64,000 nucleotides of DNA, taken from Liopterus haemorrhoidalis. Its lineage: Eukaryota; Arthropoda; Insecta; Coleoptera; Dytiscidae. Every line of letters begins with the position of its first letter. Within the stretch, counting starts at the first letter, position 1. The notes beneath the pieces were generated by a model. The model was not told where the DNA came from. It worked only from the letters and a program-made list of their open reading frames with translations, and made no database searches. Positions 21,484 through 33,140 of the stretch are shown in pieces. The translations under genes were made by a program, and so were the position numbers. The stretch is from contig OZ020611.1 in assembly GCA_963971575.1 (NCBI GenBank), positions 63,893,381 to 63,957,380 of the forward strand, in the 5' to 3' direction.

Positions 21484-21637
21484 CCGGTCACCATGGCGTA
21501 GTGGTTAGTGTAGCGATGCACTGGCTTCTAGATCATGAGGGCCAGGGTTCGAATCCCGGTTATGGCATGGATTTTTCAAAAATAAATGCATCTACTGGAT
21601 AATGGCCTTAGTAGCTAAGTCCAAAAATTAAAAAAAA
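21484..21637 (+). mobile_element. tRNA-derived SINE, family S2
   Basis: tRNA-like head with A-box TGGCGTAGTGGTTAG and B-box GGTTCGAATCC, then a body ending GGATAATGGCCTTAGTAGCT and an A-rich tail. The direct repeat AACTATATA occurs just upstream (about 21473) and after the tail (about 21638), though the right copy merges with a TA microsatellite. The head differs clearly from the S1 SINE, while the GGCC..AGTAGC-type tail is similar, suggesting both use one partner LINE (inference). Confidence 0.85.
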
Positions 21638-21644
21638 AACTATA

Positions 21645-21677
<33 letters not shown>

Positions 21678-21680
21678 CTG
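21638..21680. repeat. TA microsatellite followed by T tract
   Basis: (TA)n of about 10 units followed by about 20 T, immediately after the SINE tail. Confidence 0.9.
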
Positions 21681-21689
21681 GAAGACATT

Positions 21690-21835
21690 TTATGTAACAC
21701 ATTTATTTTTTGTACTGTTTATTATCTACTTTACTTGTGTTAACCTGTAATTGGGACCGTCTATTAGGACGATTCTGTTGGTTAAACCCACCTAAATAAA
21801 TAAATAAAATAAAATAAAATATTAATCCACGTTAT
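21690..21835 (+). other. possible LINE or SINE 3-prime tail
   Basis: GGGACCGTCTATTAGGACGA then GTTGGTTAAACCCACC followed by TAAA/TAAAA repeats resembles the 3-prime end of a non-LTR element with a simple-repeat tail. No coding part and no target duplication identified. Confidence 0.35.
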
Positions 21836-21839
21836 CTTA

Positions 21840-23570
21840 ATATTTTTCTTTTATGTAAGAATATGAAATGTTTATATGGTTGAATTCAGAAAGGGATAAA
21901 AAAATATTTATATAGTATTAAAAACAAATGAATAAATAAAATTTGTGCTCGAACTTGAGAACCACTGATTAAAAAAACTATAAGCAGATGTCCACTTTAG
22001 TCTTCTACAACTTTGTTATTTGGTATTTTGTTTTGTAACTCTAATAATAAGGGGACAAATGGCAATACCCCGTTACGCTGTTACACCCTGTATATATTTG
22101 TAACAACGTATTTCTTTTCACTAATCCAAAACGTCCTTGCTTAAAGTTTGCGGAGTTCCGTAATCATAAAATTAAAATAGTAATTTAGCAAATGCGCCAC
22201 TACTCATATAATTAAAGAAACCGGTATGGAAGTAGTATAATAGAGAGCAGATTTAGCTGGTGTTGAGTTTTATCGTCTTTTCAGCAAGTTGCAAACAAAG
22301 TATTCAGTTACAGTGAAAAGAACGACACATGTAAATCTCGGAACAGCATATGGCGTGTGAAATTCAAGTGCAGTAGTCAGGTACCTAGCTTAATTAAATG
22401 TGCAACCTGTAGGACAACGACAACCGAGCAATGCAGACAAAACGCTAAAACGGTAAAAATCTACTCCATCGGTGACTCGTCAAACTACTGTCAACGGGCA
22501 CACAAATACCGTTTCACATATAAATTTGCTCGAACGTAATCACGAAAATAAACATTTAGTTTATTATTATTAGAAGTTTATAACTCTCTACGATATCTGA
22601 TTTTTAATCTGCACTGATATATATAGTTTCCATTTTTCACCCGTCAAAATAACGTTTATTAACGATAGATGATTTTAAGACAGATAGGAAAAAAAATCAA
22701 GAAAGATTTTTCCAGTAACAAAATATGTACTAAAGCGACAGAATATGAAGGTGTACGGCAAAGCTTGATGTCGTCTGTAGACCCATGTAGAGACTAACGT
22801 TATATGGAAAGTAAAGTAATAATGGCGGTCATTTAAAGAAATTTATTTTAGCATATAGCTGAAAAGAAAAATGACGAGTTTGTTTGTCCTGTCCAACATG
22901 TATCAAATTTTAAGAAAGCTTAAAAAATGTTGTATAATTAATATTATTATTACATGGTAGAGAGCAAAATCTATTTGACTTATTATGTTCGAATATAGAA
23001 GCAAACAGTACTATAATATTAACCACTATTAACCAATTTATACATTTAAGATTAATATAATATATATTAACAGTATTATTGAAACACATGGGTGTAATTC
23101 CCTTCATAAAGCTGTTGATATTTTGAGCTAGGATGGTTTTCTCCGGGAGTGAGTTCCATGTTGATCTTATGTTTGTTTTCTGCAAGAGAATATTTTTTTA
23201 AATTATTTTGGCTAACTGCAACCTATCTCGTTTCAATGTTATCTTCTGCCGTGCAAATAATCTAATTAGTCGTGCTGAGCAAATATTTTGAAGAACATAT
23301 TATGTCGTGCCATAATATTTTCCCTGTTTTCTACTCTAACACTGCTCTTCCATCGCTACTTTTTCGTTCATTTCCTTTCGGGTTCCTTCTATTCGGCTTC
23401 TAGGTCTTCCTATCTTTGTGCTCGTTCTTAGTGTACATGGTAAAACTAGTTAAGATATCTTCTCATCTCCCAATCGTTGTATATTACAATGTCCTAGGAA
23501 AGTCAGACAATCAGAAAGTACAGAAGTTTCCACTTTCCTACGAGTACTATGGATTGTCTAATTTCGATAT
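21840..23570. other. non-coding stretch
   Basis: No recognisable gene. The part 22250-22540 is less AT-rich and a 60-codon frame crosses it, but nothing in it is recognisable. Confidence 0.4.
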
Positions 23571-23576
23571 TGTTAG

Positions 23577-23758
23577 TTGACAGCTATTTTAATTGGCAAA
23601 CATACGCGCGCAGGCTTTATGGGAATGAATAAATTCGCACCAAGGCGCATGTATAGCGGTGCAAGAAAGAATAAATTCGTCCCAACGGGCATGTGCGCCG
23701 ATGTGGGAATTTTCGTTTCGGAACCGCCTGCACCGCCTGTATTAAAGCGCTGTCAATA
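23577..23758. repeat. small inverted-repeat element, weak
   Basis: TTGACAGCTATTTTAAT at the left and ATTAAAGCGCTGTCAA at the right form imperfect inverted ends about 180 bp apart. Inside, GAATAAATTCG followed by GGGCATGT or GGCGCATGT occurs twice. Possibly a MITE; no clean target duplication. Confidence 0.35.
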
Positions 23759-24043
23759 ATATTTACATTGTTTTTATTGATTCAAATTATTTATTTATTG
23801 AAAAATGGCATGCGTAGGAAAAGCGTAGGGTGCATAACGCGCAAAATGCATATTTCGCACTCGAATAAATTCTCGAAAAAACTTCATTCTCTTGGAGAAT
23901 TATGGCGTTCCGTGCTAGTTGCACATTATACTATTCTGTCATATTGAGTATTTTTTTCAAGCTTGTTTTCCGTAGGTATACTTTGGTCAAAAAATATTCT
24001 TAACATGCTGGCACGCATGTTTTTTGAGTCGCTTAGTATAGCA

Positions 24044-24563
24044 CAGTGCTTTCCAACTTTTATGTCTATACTGAGCATTTCTTAGGAAAATGCCACCCCA
24101 GGAGAAATATAAAAAATAGTAAGACAGCATTATAGTAAATTCTACAATTATTCCTAATGATCCATTTAAAATTATTTTTATAAATAAATGGCAGCTCCCA
24201 TTTTCACATATACAGATGAAACCAGAATTTAGGCAGCGGAAATTATATTTTTGAGGACTGTTAAAGGATGTAAACTGACCATATTCACAATGAAGATATA
24301 ACGGAAGAATTAAACTCCCGTTCTGGATAAAATCTTGAAAGAAGCTCACTTGTAGAATTCACAAGCAGACGATGCTGTACAAGCAAAAAAAAGCCCGAGA
24401 CCAAAGAAGAGATGGGCGTCGGAGGAAACTGCACATTGTAATCAATGAGCGATGCAGATTCTGTTAATCTGAAAAATTCATTTTTAGTTTTATTCTGATT
24501 TATTTAAACCATAAAATCGCGTCACCTTTACTACTGAGTCGTGACACCGGTTAAAAAGCACTG
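24044..24563. mobile_element. non-autonomous hAT element, 520 bp
   Basis: Ends CAGTGCTTTCCAACTTTTA (left) and CCGGTTAAAAAGCACTG (right) are hAT-type inverted termini (CAGTGCTTTTTAACCGG after inversion). The flanks GTATAGCA and GTCTAAAA agree at 5 of 8 positions, so the duplication is old. A 120-codon minus-strand frame at 23987-24349 crosses the left boundary and has no family resemblance. Confidence 0.68.
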
Positions 24564-24571
24564 GTCTAAAA

Positions 24572-27115
24572 TTCACTCATGGATAATTTTCAGTCCCAAT
24601 TAATTACGTATATTTTTTAGATCAAATATTAATTTTGTAGTAAGATTTTACACTAGACTTAGTGTATTGGACACTCGGTATTTATTCCTCATTTTCTACT
24701 TATTTGTAAGCAGTTCCAGTTTGTCAATAGTTCTTCTCATCAATCGATCCCTTCCCTACTAGTTAATAAAAAAGTAAAATGAAAGGAAAATTACAGTAAT
24801 TTTCCTATTTTTAGTTTTAGATTTTTATAGTTATTAGGTTTTTATGTAGAGACAGTCATAAATGCATTTTCAGGGCATATATATATATATCCTGATTTTT
24901 TTAAGGAACTAACTTGTTCACAATAATCTTGTTTTTCTCTGGAATGACGTACATATCTTAAATGACGCAAATGCAAGCATCTGTAAAATTTTATATGAAA
25001 TATCCGTTCACATTTAAATAAAGAAACGTCAAATAATTGAACAATTAAATCAATAGTCTTAATTAGACGAAAATAAATTATAAATGGTTCATAAAGAGAT
25101 AAATTTTGAAGTACAATATTCATCAAGTTCCTTAAAATAGGCAAGAAATAGGGCAAAATATAGAATTTACTTGAATGAAAACGACCTGAATAGGCGTTTC
25201 CAAAAATAAGATAAAGAAGAATTAACCAACCACTATTTTCATGGACTTGGTAACTGGCTATCTAAAGTCTCATGCCCATTGTAGCGTCATGCAGTGCTGG
25301 CTAGAAAATATGAAATTTATTGTTAATTTTCCAATGCAAAAAATATAATTGCACAAAATTATATACAGTTAAATAGTATGTAAGCCTGTATATACAAGCA
25401 TGAACACACATGTGTATATATAAAATACACATATACATACACAAATATATCTTTGGTAGAAAATTTACAATTAATGCCTACTTAAATTTAACATATTATT
25501 GGATCAATGGCATTTCCGGTATTGGGCTACTGCTACATAGAACTGTAACAATCTGTGTGTCGCTTTATACAGTATTTTTGTTGTTATAATGCGTATCAGT
25601 TTCTTTTAAAACTGTTTTTATGTATCACTCGTTAATAATTAAAAGTAGAAAGGTTGTACGGGTATCGGACATAAATAAAAACAACTATCTACAGCTGACC
25701 AGTTCGGAATACTATTCCGAATATACTAATAATGTCTACTAATACTAATAATGTCTATACTAATAATGTGGTTTGAAGAGTGTCAAACGCCTTAGCGAGA
25801 TCTGGGAACATAGCCAAACAGAACATTGAGCCATGCAACGCAGAAACATATCTAGTTTCAATCCAAATTCAACCAATAGACTTACTTGAATTTGAACGCC
25901 TCGGAGCAAAGTGCTGTGAGGTGTTGTGTGCGTTGAGAGTTGAAAATATCTGCTTTAAAGTTGAATCTGGGCCCGGAGCCTGTGCTCGGAGCCGAGACTG
26001 AAGGGGGGGGGGGGCAGAATGGACTATACAATTAAATATGACAATTAAAATGTTAAAATTAGGAAACAGGAGTTCAAAACTATTGTTTTAGAGAAAAATG
26101 TAAGCAACTTTACTTAATTCGTAATATATATATTTATATAGTGTTAGGTGCGAGGGCAATTATGAAATCTTGCCCAGGGACTTCAACTTTAAACGCCAAA
26201 ATGCACGCTTACGCGTGCTCCGTTGGCAACGTACTGTCAAAATTAATGAAGAACATAACCTATTTTTCGCTTGGCTTCAGTAAATGTGATTATTATACAA
26301 ATAAGTAAGTACATTTGGTGATTCACAATGTACTTCTCAAACTTTTCTTATGCAGATTGTGAATTATATATTTTGAAGAAACCTTGATTAGCAGGATTAA
26401 ATGGCGGCCGATGTTATATAATCCCAGAGATAGGAATTAAAATAATACTCGCCATGGAATTGAATGGGAAGAAATAGTTAGTAAATTAACTGCAGATCAT
26501 CCCGTCTGTAACTATCAAAATCAAAAACCCCACCACAAAGATGAAGTTTTAGGTTATAATCTCTGCGAATCCGACACCACACGACGTATCCATGATAACA
26601 TTGCGGTACATTTTGTACTACACAATACAGAACTACATTCTCGGCACCGAGCTGCACGACGCTACAATGGGAATGAGGCTTAAAGCTCTTGTCAATCCGG
26701 AAAAATGACGAATGGACAAATGAATTTTCCATCACTGCTAGATTAGTTTGTTGGACAGTTTGCATGTGGTTTTTCCTCTCGTTGTTTGGACAACGGACAC
26801 AGCCATCTTGTGGCTTGTCTCCGCGATGTTGCAGCAGGCTACGTGATTCATTTGTGTAATATTGTTTAATGTTGTCATGTAGTGTTGCTCAATTAAATAT
26901 ATTTGAGAGATGTGTTGTTCTGGAATTTTTTAAGTTTATATACAGTGTTTACCGGGTCCTGGCAGCCATATTTGTGTTTTTATTCATCTAAAATAGGTCA
27001 CAGCACTGCATATAATCTCCAGTCTTCGGAGTGCATCTTAAAGTTCCTAGCACCTCAGCAATTTCTCACTCTTCACCTCAGCCTCAATAAAGATAAGTAT
27101 TAGCTATAACTCTCC
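24572..27115. other. non-coding stretch
   Basis: No recognisable gene over 2.5 kb. Contains AT dinucleotide runs, a small tandem repeat of ACTAATAATGTCT (25726-25770) and a G tract (26004-26013). Open frames at 24842-25156 and 26478-26765 show no known similarity. Confidence 0.4.
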
Positions 27116-27119
27116 CTGA

Positions 27120-27420
27120 AGCATCTAATCCTTATCCTTTTAGAAGCGCTGAACAGCCGTCACGTCTCCACGTGGCATTTATTTCCAGGCAGACAACAAA
27201 ACGGAGCAAATTAGTAGTTGCTGCGGCCCACCAAGATCAACCAGCACCGATCCTTCTATCCATCCAGTCCATTCGCTCTGTGCCCGGCGATCATCCAGAA
27301 GGACACGGGTCCTTCAAGTATACCGGCCAAACATCTAGCCGGTGCGGGCGCGCCATTTGGCCTTACAGCCCATACCACTCGCCGTCCCCACACTCGTCCT
27401 AATACGATATTGGACGCGTC
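27120..27420. other. GC-richer island of unknown origin
   Basis: About 300 bp with clearly higher GC than the flanks, containing CCGGCCAAACATCTAGCCGG and CGGGCGCGCC. Overlapping open frames of 68-77 codons exist on both strands without recognisable motifs. It could be a fragment of a retrotransposon, an eroded gene or a CpG-retaining regulatory patch; I cannot tell which. Confidence 0.3.
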
Positions 27421-27732
27421 TCTTAATATTGTCTGTTTTTTAATTCGGTGAAGTAAATGCAAAAGGTAGATTACATTAGAGTGGCAGAACTATTACTAGA
27501 CGGAGAGAAATAGGGGCCCAAAGCTAGCTGAAGTATGAATTTGGCTTCCAAGGTTTTGTTTTTAAATTTCGCTCTCTAACCCGGTTCACATGATTTTTTT
27601 TTATTTTCCGCCCCTACCTTCAATTAAATTTTTTAAACTCCCTTCCAAGTTACAGTTTTGTAAGGCATATACCGTCTGATGTTTACGATATAAGTACAGT
27701 ATACCTTCTGCTGATATTACAGCACTGCTAAT

Positions 27733-27885
27733 CAGCGGCGGTCGGTGAAGCATGTTTGGGAGGGCAATTAGTATGATCGGACACGCTCGTGCTTTGTCGT
27801 TGCTATACTACTGTTCAGCGATATAGTATGAGCTTGTCCGTTCATACTAATTGCCCTCCCAAACATGCTTCACCGACCGCCGCTG
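27733..27885. mobile_element. near-perfect palindromic hAT MITE, 153 bp
   Basis: Each arm is about 56 bp with only two mismatches, starting CAGCGGCGGTCGGTGAAGCA; the loop is roughly 40 bp. A perfect 8-bp duplication CTGCTAAT flanks it (27725-27732 and 27886-27893). No coding capacity. The very high arm identity and intact duplication point to a recent insertion. If transcribed it would fold into a long hairpin that could feed small-RNA pathways (inference). Confidence 0.93.
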
Positions 27886-27893
27886 CTGCTAAT

Positions 27894-28430
27894 ACTTCAA
27901 TTATATTTTGTTTTATTTATTCTAACTTATAAATAATATTCAAGTGCTGAGCGCCAAACATTTTAACTATCTAACTTACTTAATAAAAACTTACAGTGTA
28001 AAAAAAACGTTTATTATCCACGGATGAGCACGCATGCGCGTCACATTTTGCAACAACATGTTTGCAACAGCTTTATGTATTTACAGTTGAACACATAATG
28101 CATTATTTGATGGTCGTAGACAAATATATTTCTTAAATTCTAAACTCTAAATAATCATTCAGTTGCACAAAGATTCAAGGATGATCAAGGAATTCAAGAT
28201 GCAATTTCAAATTCCAGGAGATTCCCGGATATTCCAGGAATTCAAGGATCGTAGACACTATATTTTATAGACAATTAAATAAAAAATCTATAAATACTTC
28301 TTGCGCGCATCAACTGACTTAATCGGCTGATACGAAAGCAAAGGCTGTAGCCGTGATGTAAATTTGCTGGCAAATTTCTGGCACGGCATTTTTTAATAAT
28401 TCCCCTTAATTAAAAAACAAACTATAGCTA
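27894..28430. other. non-coding stretch
   Basis: AT-rich. GATTCCAGGAATTC-like words recur at 28160-28250, giving a purine/pyrimidine-biased low-complexity patch. No gene. Confidence 0.4.
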
Positions 28431-28436
28431 GACAAA

Positions 28437-29302
28437 TTTGTTCGTTCACGAAGCACTTCCAAGAAAATGTACGCTTGTTTTTTCGGTTGTACTGGACATG
28501 TCGCAACCATTCCTTTAGAGCAGTCCTTCTTAAACTTTTTGATGTCGCGGCTCCCCTACAACTCAAATCAATAACCCACGGCCCCCCTAATTTTTATTTT
28601 TGGAACCAAGATTAGTTAAAATATATACATCCATATAGTTTTTTACGCTCAGATCATTCAATAATCTATGTATAATGAAGAATTATATTTATGTAGCATT
28701 AAAGTTAAAGCTACTCATCCTTTTTAATTAATAAAATAATTAAGTGTTATATTTACGACTCCTCGCGGCCCCGTTGTGGGAACACCACGGCCCCCTAGGG
28801 GGCCGCAGACCACCACTTTAAGAAGCACTGCTTTAGAGGATCGGAGAACAGTTAATGCTGAATGGTATACAACAATTTGTTTGCCAGAAGTCATCGACAA
28901 AATCAGGAAAAATAACCAAAAACATCGCATCATTCTTCATCACGACAAGCTCCCACACAGCACGTCAAGCCATTTGAAGGAGAAAAACATCGAATTAATG
29001 TCACATTGCCCATATCACCTGATTTATCCACTAACGACTTTATTTGTTCCCCAATGCCAAACAAAAAATGCGTGGACAGCGATTTTCATCACCTCAAGAA
29101 GCTGTTGAAGCCTTCGGAAACCATGTTTTTGAGATACCAAGTTCAGAATAGCAAAAATGTTTCGAGAACTGGTTTGTACGCATGCAAAAGTGTATAAATC
29201 TTAAAGGCGAATATTTTGTGGAGCAATAAAATAGTTTTTACAAAAAAAAAAATTTTTTCTTTCTTAGTTTTTGTAAAACTTTGAAAGGTAGCCCTATATA
29301 AA
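28437..29302 (+). pseudogene. mariner transposase remnant split by a hAT insertion
   Basis: Before the hAT: MYACFFGCTGHVATIPLE. After it, in frame: DRRTVNAEWYTTICLPEVID, KIRKNNQKHRIILHHDKLPH, then frame-shifted LKEKNIELMSHCPYH and VQNSKNVS. These match the mariner core (TGHVATVPLE.RRTVNAEWYT.ICLPEV, then ILHHDNA.CH, then NIELM.HPPYSPDLAP). The HDNA asparagine is lysine here, and the third catalytic block is degraded. The sequence GTAAAACTTTGAAAGGTAGC near 29275-29294 fits a mariner 3-prime terminus. The N-terminal helix-turn-helix is missing. Confidence 0.82.
28521..28830. mobile_element. non-autonomous hAT element inside mariner, 310 bp
   Basis: A perfect 8-bp duplication CTTTAGAG flanks it (28513-28520 and 28831-28838) within the mariner coding sequence. 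Ends CAGTCCTTCTTAAAC and CACTTTAAGAAGCACTG. Subterminal GC-rich blocks (GCGGCCCC, GGGGGCCGC) sit next to both ends while the middle is AT-rich. No transposase. Removing the element and one target copy rejoins the mariner reading frame, so the mariner was there first. Confidence 0.92.
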
Positions 29303-30535
29303 CCCAAAATAATAAAATTCAGAGTTCAACTTTCTGTCGTGATAAACAAAATCTTTCCTTTAAAAAATTCTGCATACCCAACACTGTCCAAATGCAGTAT
29401 TTCCATGCCGGTACATTGAGCTTATGTTATGTGTGCAAAGTGCAATCAGTAGCCGAGTTCCAACTCGAGCGACAAGAAGCATGTTAGGGCGTTCGGTCAC
29501 GTTCCACAGGTACTTTGTTACCCTCCAAGACGCGCGTACGACCAAACAACCCAACACCCCAAATGATCTGACCAAAGGGCTCTTCGAGATCACTTGATCA
29601 GAATGTTTTTGTGGTTGCAACTCAATCGGATGTGAACATCGTAATGTTCTGGTCAATGACTTGGGACTACAGATACAAATTGTTACTGTATAAATTGCTT
29701 TTGGAGAAGGTGTAAATGGACTATTTTACTTTCCAATTACCAAACAAAGAATGAATTTCAAAGGGAGGAAAATTTTGATATTAACTTTTAGAAATTACTT
29801 CGAGATATCTAAAAAAAACTACTGAACAAATATTTTGGTGCATGTGGGTTTAATGTTAAAAATTTGCTGAGCGACGTACTTGTCAGCTGAAATTGTTTCG
29901 TGGCTCGTAGACAATCATATTAGGTAGAAGCCTAAATAAGTTCCGTTTTCGTATATTAATTTTACGAATTTTTTTGTAGTAAAAAAATGGTCAATGGATT
30001 ATGGACTATTCCTTATACGTCCAGTATCGTTTGCAGACGATATTGCATTTATTAAGGAGATCTTCGATTCCTCTTTCGTAGAAGGCCACCGAATCTAACT
30101 GAAGAATTTCTCGATTCTTCTGGAACCTGGTCTTAACTTAAGAAATTTAGGATTTTAAGGCACAAGGTCAAGCAAGTATAGTTAGTCAACCAGAATAGAC
30201 CAGCCAAGCAATTTATACGTGTGTAACTCTAGCGAGGTCTTACGTTGTCATGGAAACGAATTTTTTTATTTTCATATTTAGAAGTATCATTATGGAGCGC
30301 TAAAGAGCAAACTTATAGTCAAGGTTATGAGACAAATTAGACAGCGTTTAATTTGCCTGGTAATTCGTGAGTCTTCAGAGTGCATTGTTTTCCATCAATT
30401 ACTTTAAAATGCCATTAAAGTCACATGAGCGCCCTGGTCTTAGCAAATTATCATTTTAATGACGTAGCTCCAGAACGAAATTTCACAACCCTATTTTGAC
30501 CTATACCTGATCAGTTGTGGTGTCCTCATCATACA
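29303..30535. other. non-coding stretch
   Basis: No recognisable gene. 29440-29640 is somewhat GC-richer with a 98-codon minus-strand frame lacking any known motif. Confidence 0.4.
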
Positions 30536-30543
30536 CACTACAT

Positions 30544-30820
30544 GAGACGCGCACCCCCCCCCCCCCCCGGGGGGGGGGGCTCACGGGCTTGACCCCCACT
30601 CCACCCCAAAGCTCCAAAATAACGTGGTTTTTACGTGTTGTTGCCAAAATATAAGCGATGAGCCGTGTTTTGATTAAATTACAAGTGAGGACTTTTTTTT
30701 CCATCGCTTGTATCTTAGAGGTGAGCAACTTTTTTTAGGTCATCACTTGTATTTTTTTAATAATTTAAATAATTTCGTCTTCTGAGCCCGTCCCAAGGAA
30801 AATTCCTGGGTGCACGCCTG
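30544..30820. mobile_element. non-autonomous hAT element, family H2, copy 1
   Basis: A perfect duplication CACTACAT at 30536-30543 and 30821-30828. Ends GAGACGCGCACCC (left) and GGGTGCACGCCTG (right). C and G homopolymers near the left end form a C(17)G(10)-type inverted pair. Inside, imperfect copies of CAAGTGATGACCTAAAAAAA-type words recur. A related but truncated copy is at 35641-35908. Confidence 0.88.
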
Positions 30821-31346
30821 CACTACATACATGTATTTACCAGTTTACATAGCATTTCTTGTCTTCTGTTTGACTCCCAAAACATTGACGAATGGGTCGT
30901 AACAATGTTTTTAAAACTAAAATTTAGACGTAACGTCCCCGCTCATGTTTGAGGCTTAGATTCTCGATATCTGAATGCCAAGGATCATGTCAAACCATAA
31001 TTTAAAGGTTCAATTTTCGATTGGTTATCATTTAATTTTGATAAAAATTAGTAGCTAAATAATATGATCTTAATACTAACTGTGATCAAATAAAATTGTG
31101 ATTGCGATTGAAATTGCGAGAAATTGTAAAAATATGGATTATTTTCATTATGTTTCACTACACTAGATTTAGAAAATAAATGATTTTTAGTGAAGTCACT
31201 GAAACTAATTCAAGAAAACGTGAACTGCAACTGAAAAATCATGGGCTAACGAATACCAATTTTCTTAATTTCAAGGCATAGTTTTAAATATATATATATT
31301 AGGGGGACCAGAAAGAAATCCATTATTTTAGAGTAAAAAATATGTA

Positions 31347-32707
31347 CAGTGAATTTCTTTCTCCTGCAACATTGAAATTATTATAATGCATAGTAACGAC
31401 AAATTATTTTGACAGCAATATAAAGTTGCGTTCCATTTATTTTGCAACATAGGGATAAACATTAATTGAAAAGGCTAAACATTTTTTATTGAAAATATAA
31501 TTATAAAATACAAAAATAACAAAAAAACACCTAAATTAAATGTTCAAAAATACCACCATTAACTTATAAACAAAAAGTAAGGCGATCATAAAAATTATTT
31601 AAAACATTTATTATATGCCCTTGTGGGACAGTGTTTGATGCTTACATGATTCTATTTTGTAAGTCCGTGATGCTCTTGCTTCTTCATCATATACTTTTGC
31701 TTTAAGATATCTCCAATAAAAAAAATCGTTTGGTGATAAATCCGGAGATCGTGCTGGCCAATTTATCGTCCCTCCTCTCCCAATCCAACTGTTAGGAAAT
31801 TCCCTGTCCAAGTAGTCCCTTAGTAGTTTGGAATAGTGCACTTGAGCTCCATCTTGCTGGTATCATATTTGACCAGCAAAATTTAAATTTCTTAAAACAT
31901 GTACTATGTGATTTTGTAATAAGGCCAAGTATTTATCCGCATTGAGGTTACCATCAATGAAAATGGGTCCTATTTTGTATGTTCCTATTATCCCTGCCCA
32001 CACATTTAATTTTTGCGGCCTTAGCATATCTGAAGCATTATATAAATGTAAATTTTCTCGACTCCAATACCTAAAATTTTGGCGGTGCACCTTACCATTT
32101 AAATTAAAAGTGGCTTTGCAAGTAAATAAAATTCTTTTGAGCATAATAGGGGTGGTACTAAATTTTTCGAAAATATTAAAGCAAAAGTTCATCCGTACAG
32201 CCGCATCTCTCTCTAAATGTTCTCTAGATGATTTTGAAATTTGTAAGACCGGTATTTTTAACTTTTAAGAGCTCTATATACAGATGACTTACTCACAGAT
32301 ACGATTAAAGCGATTAATTTAGTAGATGTACAGTTATTACTTCTAAATCAATTTCTAATTTCTTTTCTTCAGTCAGTATAGTTATTGTTCGTTTCCTTCT
32401 TGTATGATTCAAATTAAAGCATCCATGGCGTTTAAATTTGGTAACAAGCCTCGATATTGTAGAGGGATTCGGTATTGGACAATTCAGAGCACTGAACATA
32501 GCAGAAACTTCTCTCAAACTCATCTGAGTATTGACCAAGTTAGAAGCATAATTTTTTCTTCACTTGTGTAAATTTTTTTAAATGAAAAAGATACACTTAA
32601 ATCGCCTATGTTGCACATTATAAGAAACGAAATTTTACATTTTCTGTCAGATTTCAATTACCAGAGTAATGATAATACCTATATTGCAGGATAAAAGAAA
32701 TTCACTG
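31347..32707 (-). mobile_element. mariner-like element, DD41D type, 1,361 bp
   Basis: Flanked by TA (31345-31346 and 32708-32709). Terminal inverted repeats: left CAGTGAATTTCTTTCTCCTG, right (inverted) CAGTGAATTTCTTTTATCCT, continuing GCAA in both. Carries a nearly full-length transposase on the minus strand with a few defects. The catalytic spacing DD41D matches the rosa group of mariner relatives. Its insertion point lies at the 3-prime edge of the mariner remnant at 32720-33140. Confidence 0.88.
31620..32545 (-). pseudogene. DD41D transposase pseudogene
   Basis: Minus-strand order: an N-terminal helix-turn-helix segment (MVNTQMSLREVSAMFSALNC at 32538-32479), then KRILFTCKATFNLNGKVHRQ (first catalytic block), LNVWAGIIGTYKIGPIFIDG, then after one in-frame TGA stop YQQDGAQVHYSKLL, SWIGRGGTINWPARSPDL and SPNDFFYWRYLK. 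The gap between the aspartate of QQDG and that of SPND is 41 residues. The first catalytic aspartate, normally FSDEATF, is replaced (FTCKATF), and a stop replaces the expected W before YQQDG. Probably inactive but much better preserved than most neighbours. Confidence 0.85.
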
Positions 32708-32719
32708 TATAATTAAAAA

Positions 32720-33140
32720 ATATAATTTCCATTATTATTTTTTACGGCTTTCTAACGTTGTACTAATTTTTCGACACCATCTCTATAGAAGTTTTCTAGT
32801 TTTGACTTAAAATAACTGATCAGGTGATTTTCTACGTCGGTGATATTTCGAAATTTTTTATCTCTGTCTGTATGCTCCATAGACCTAAATAGGTGAAAAT
32901 CGAAAGGCTCGAGATTGAATGAATACGGTGGATGTGGAATAATTTCCTAGTTTAAGTGCTGCATTTTGTAGTGTTGACGTGCATTGTCATGATGAAAAAT
33001 AATTCCTTTTCGGTTAAATATATTTAAATTAGTGGAAAAAATCTTGTAAATATTTATTTTGGAGTTCATTATGGGAGAGAATTCTACAATATTTTTTATT
33101 AAGAAAATTTGAGGGATAATTATCAATGATATTATTAGCA
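32720..33140 (-). pseudogene. mariner transposase C-terminal remnant
   Basis: Minus strand reads NRKGIIFHHDNARQHYKMQH, LN-stop, EIIPHPPYSFNLEPFDFHLF, RSMEHTDRDKKFRNITDVEN, then LENFYRDGVEKLVQRWKAV-like codons and NNNGNYIF. HDNAR(P)H and the PPYS.DL.P.DFHLF block mark mariner DD34D. The N-terminal half is missing. The DD41D element lies directly beyond its 3-prime edge. Confidence 0.82.
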
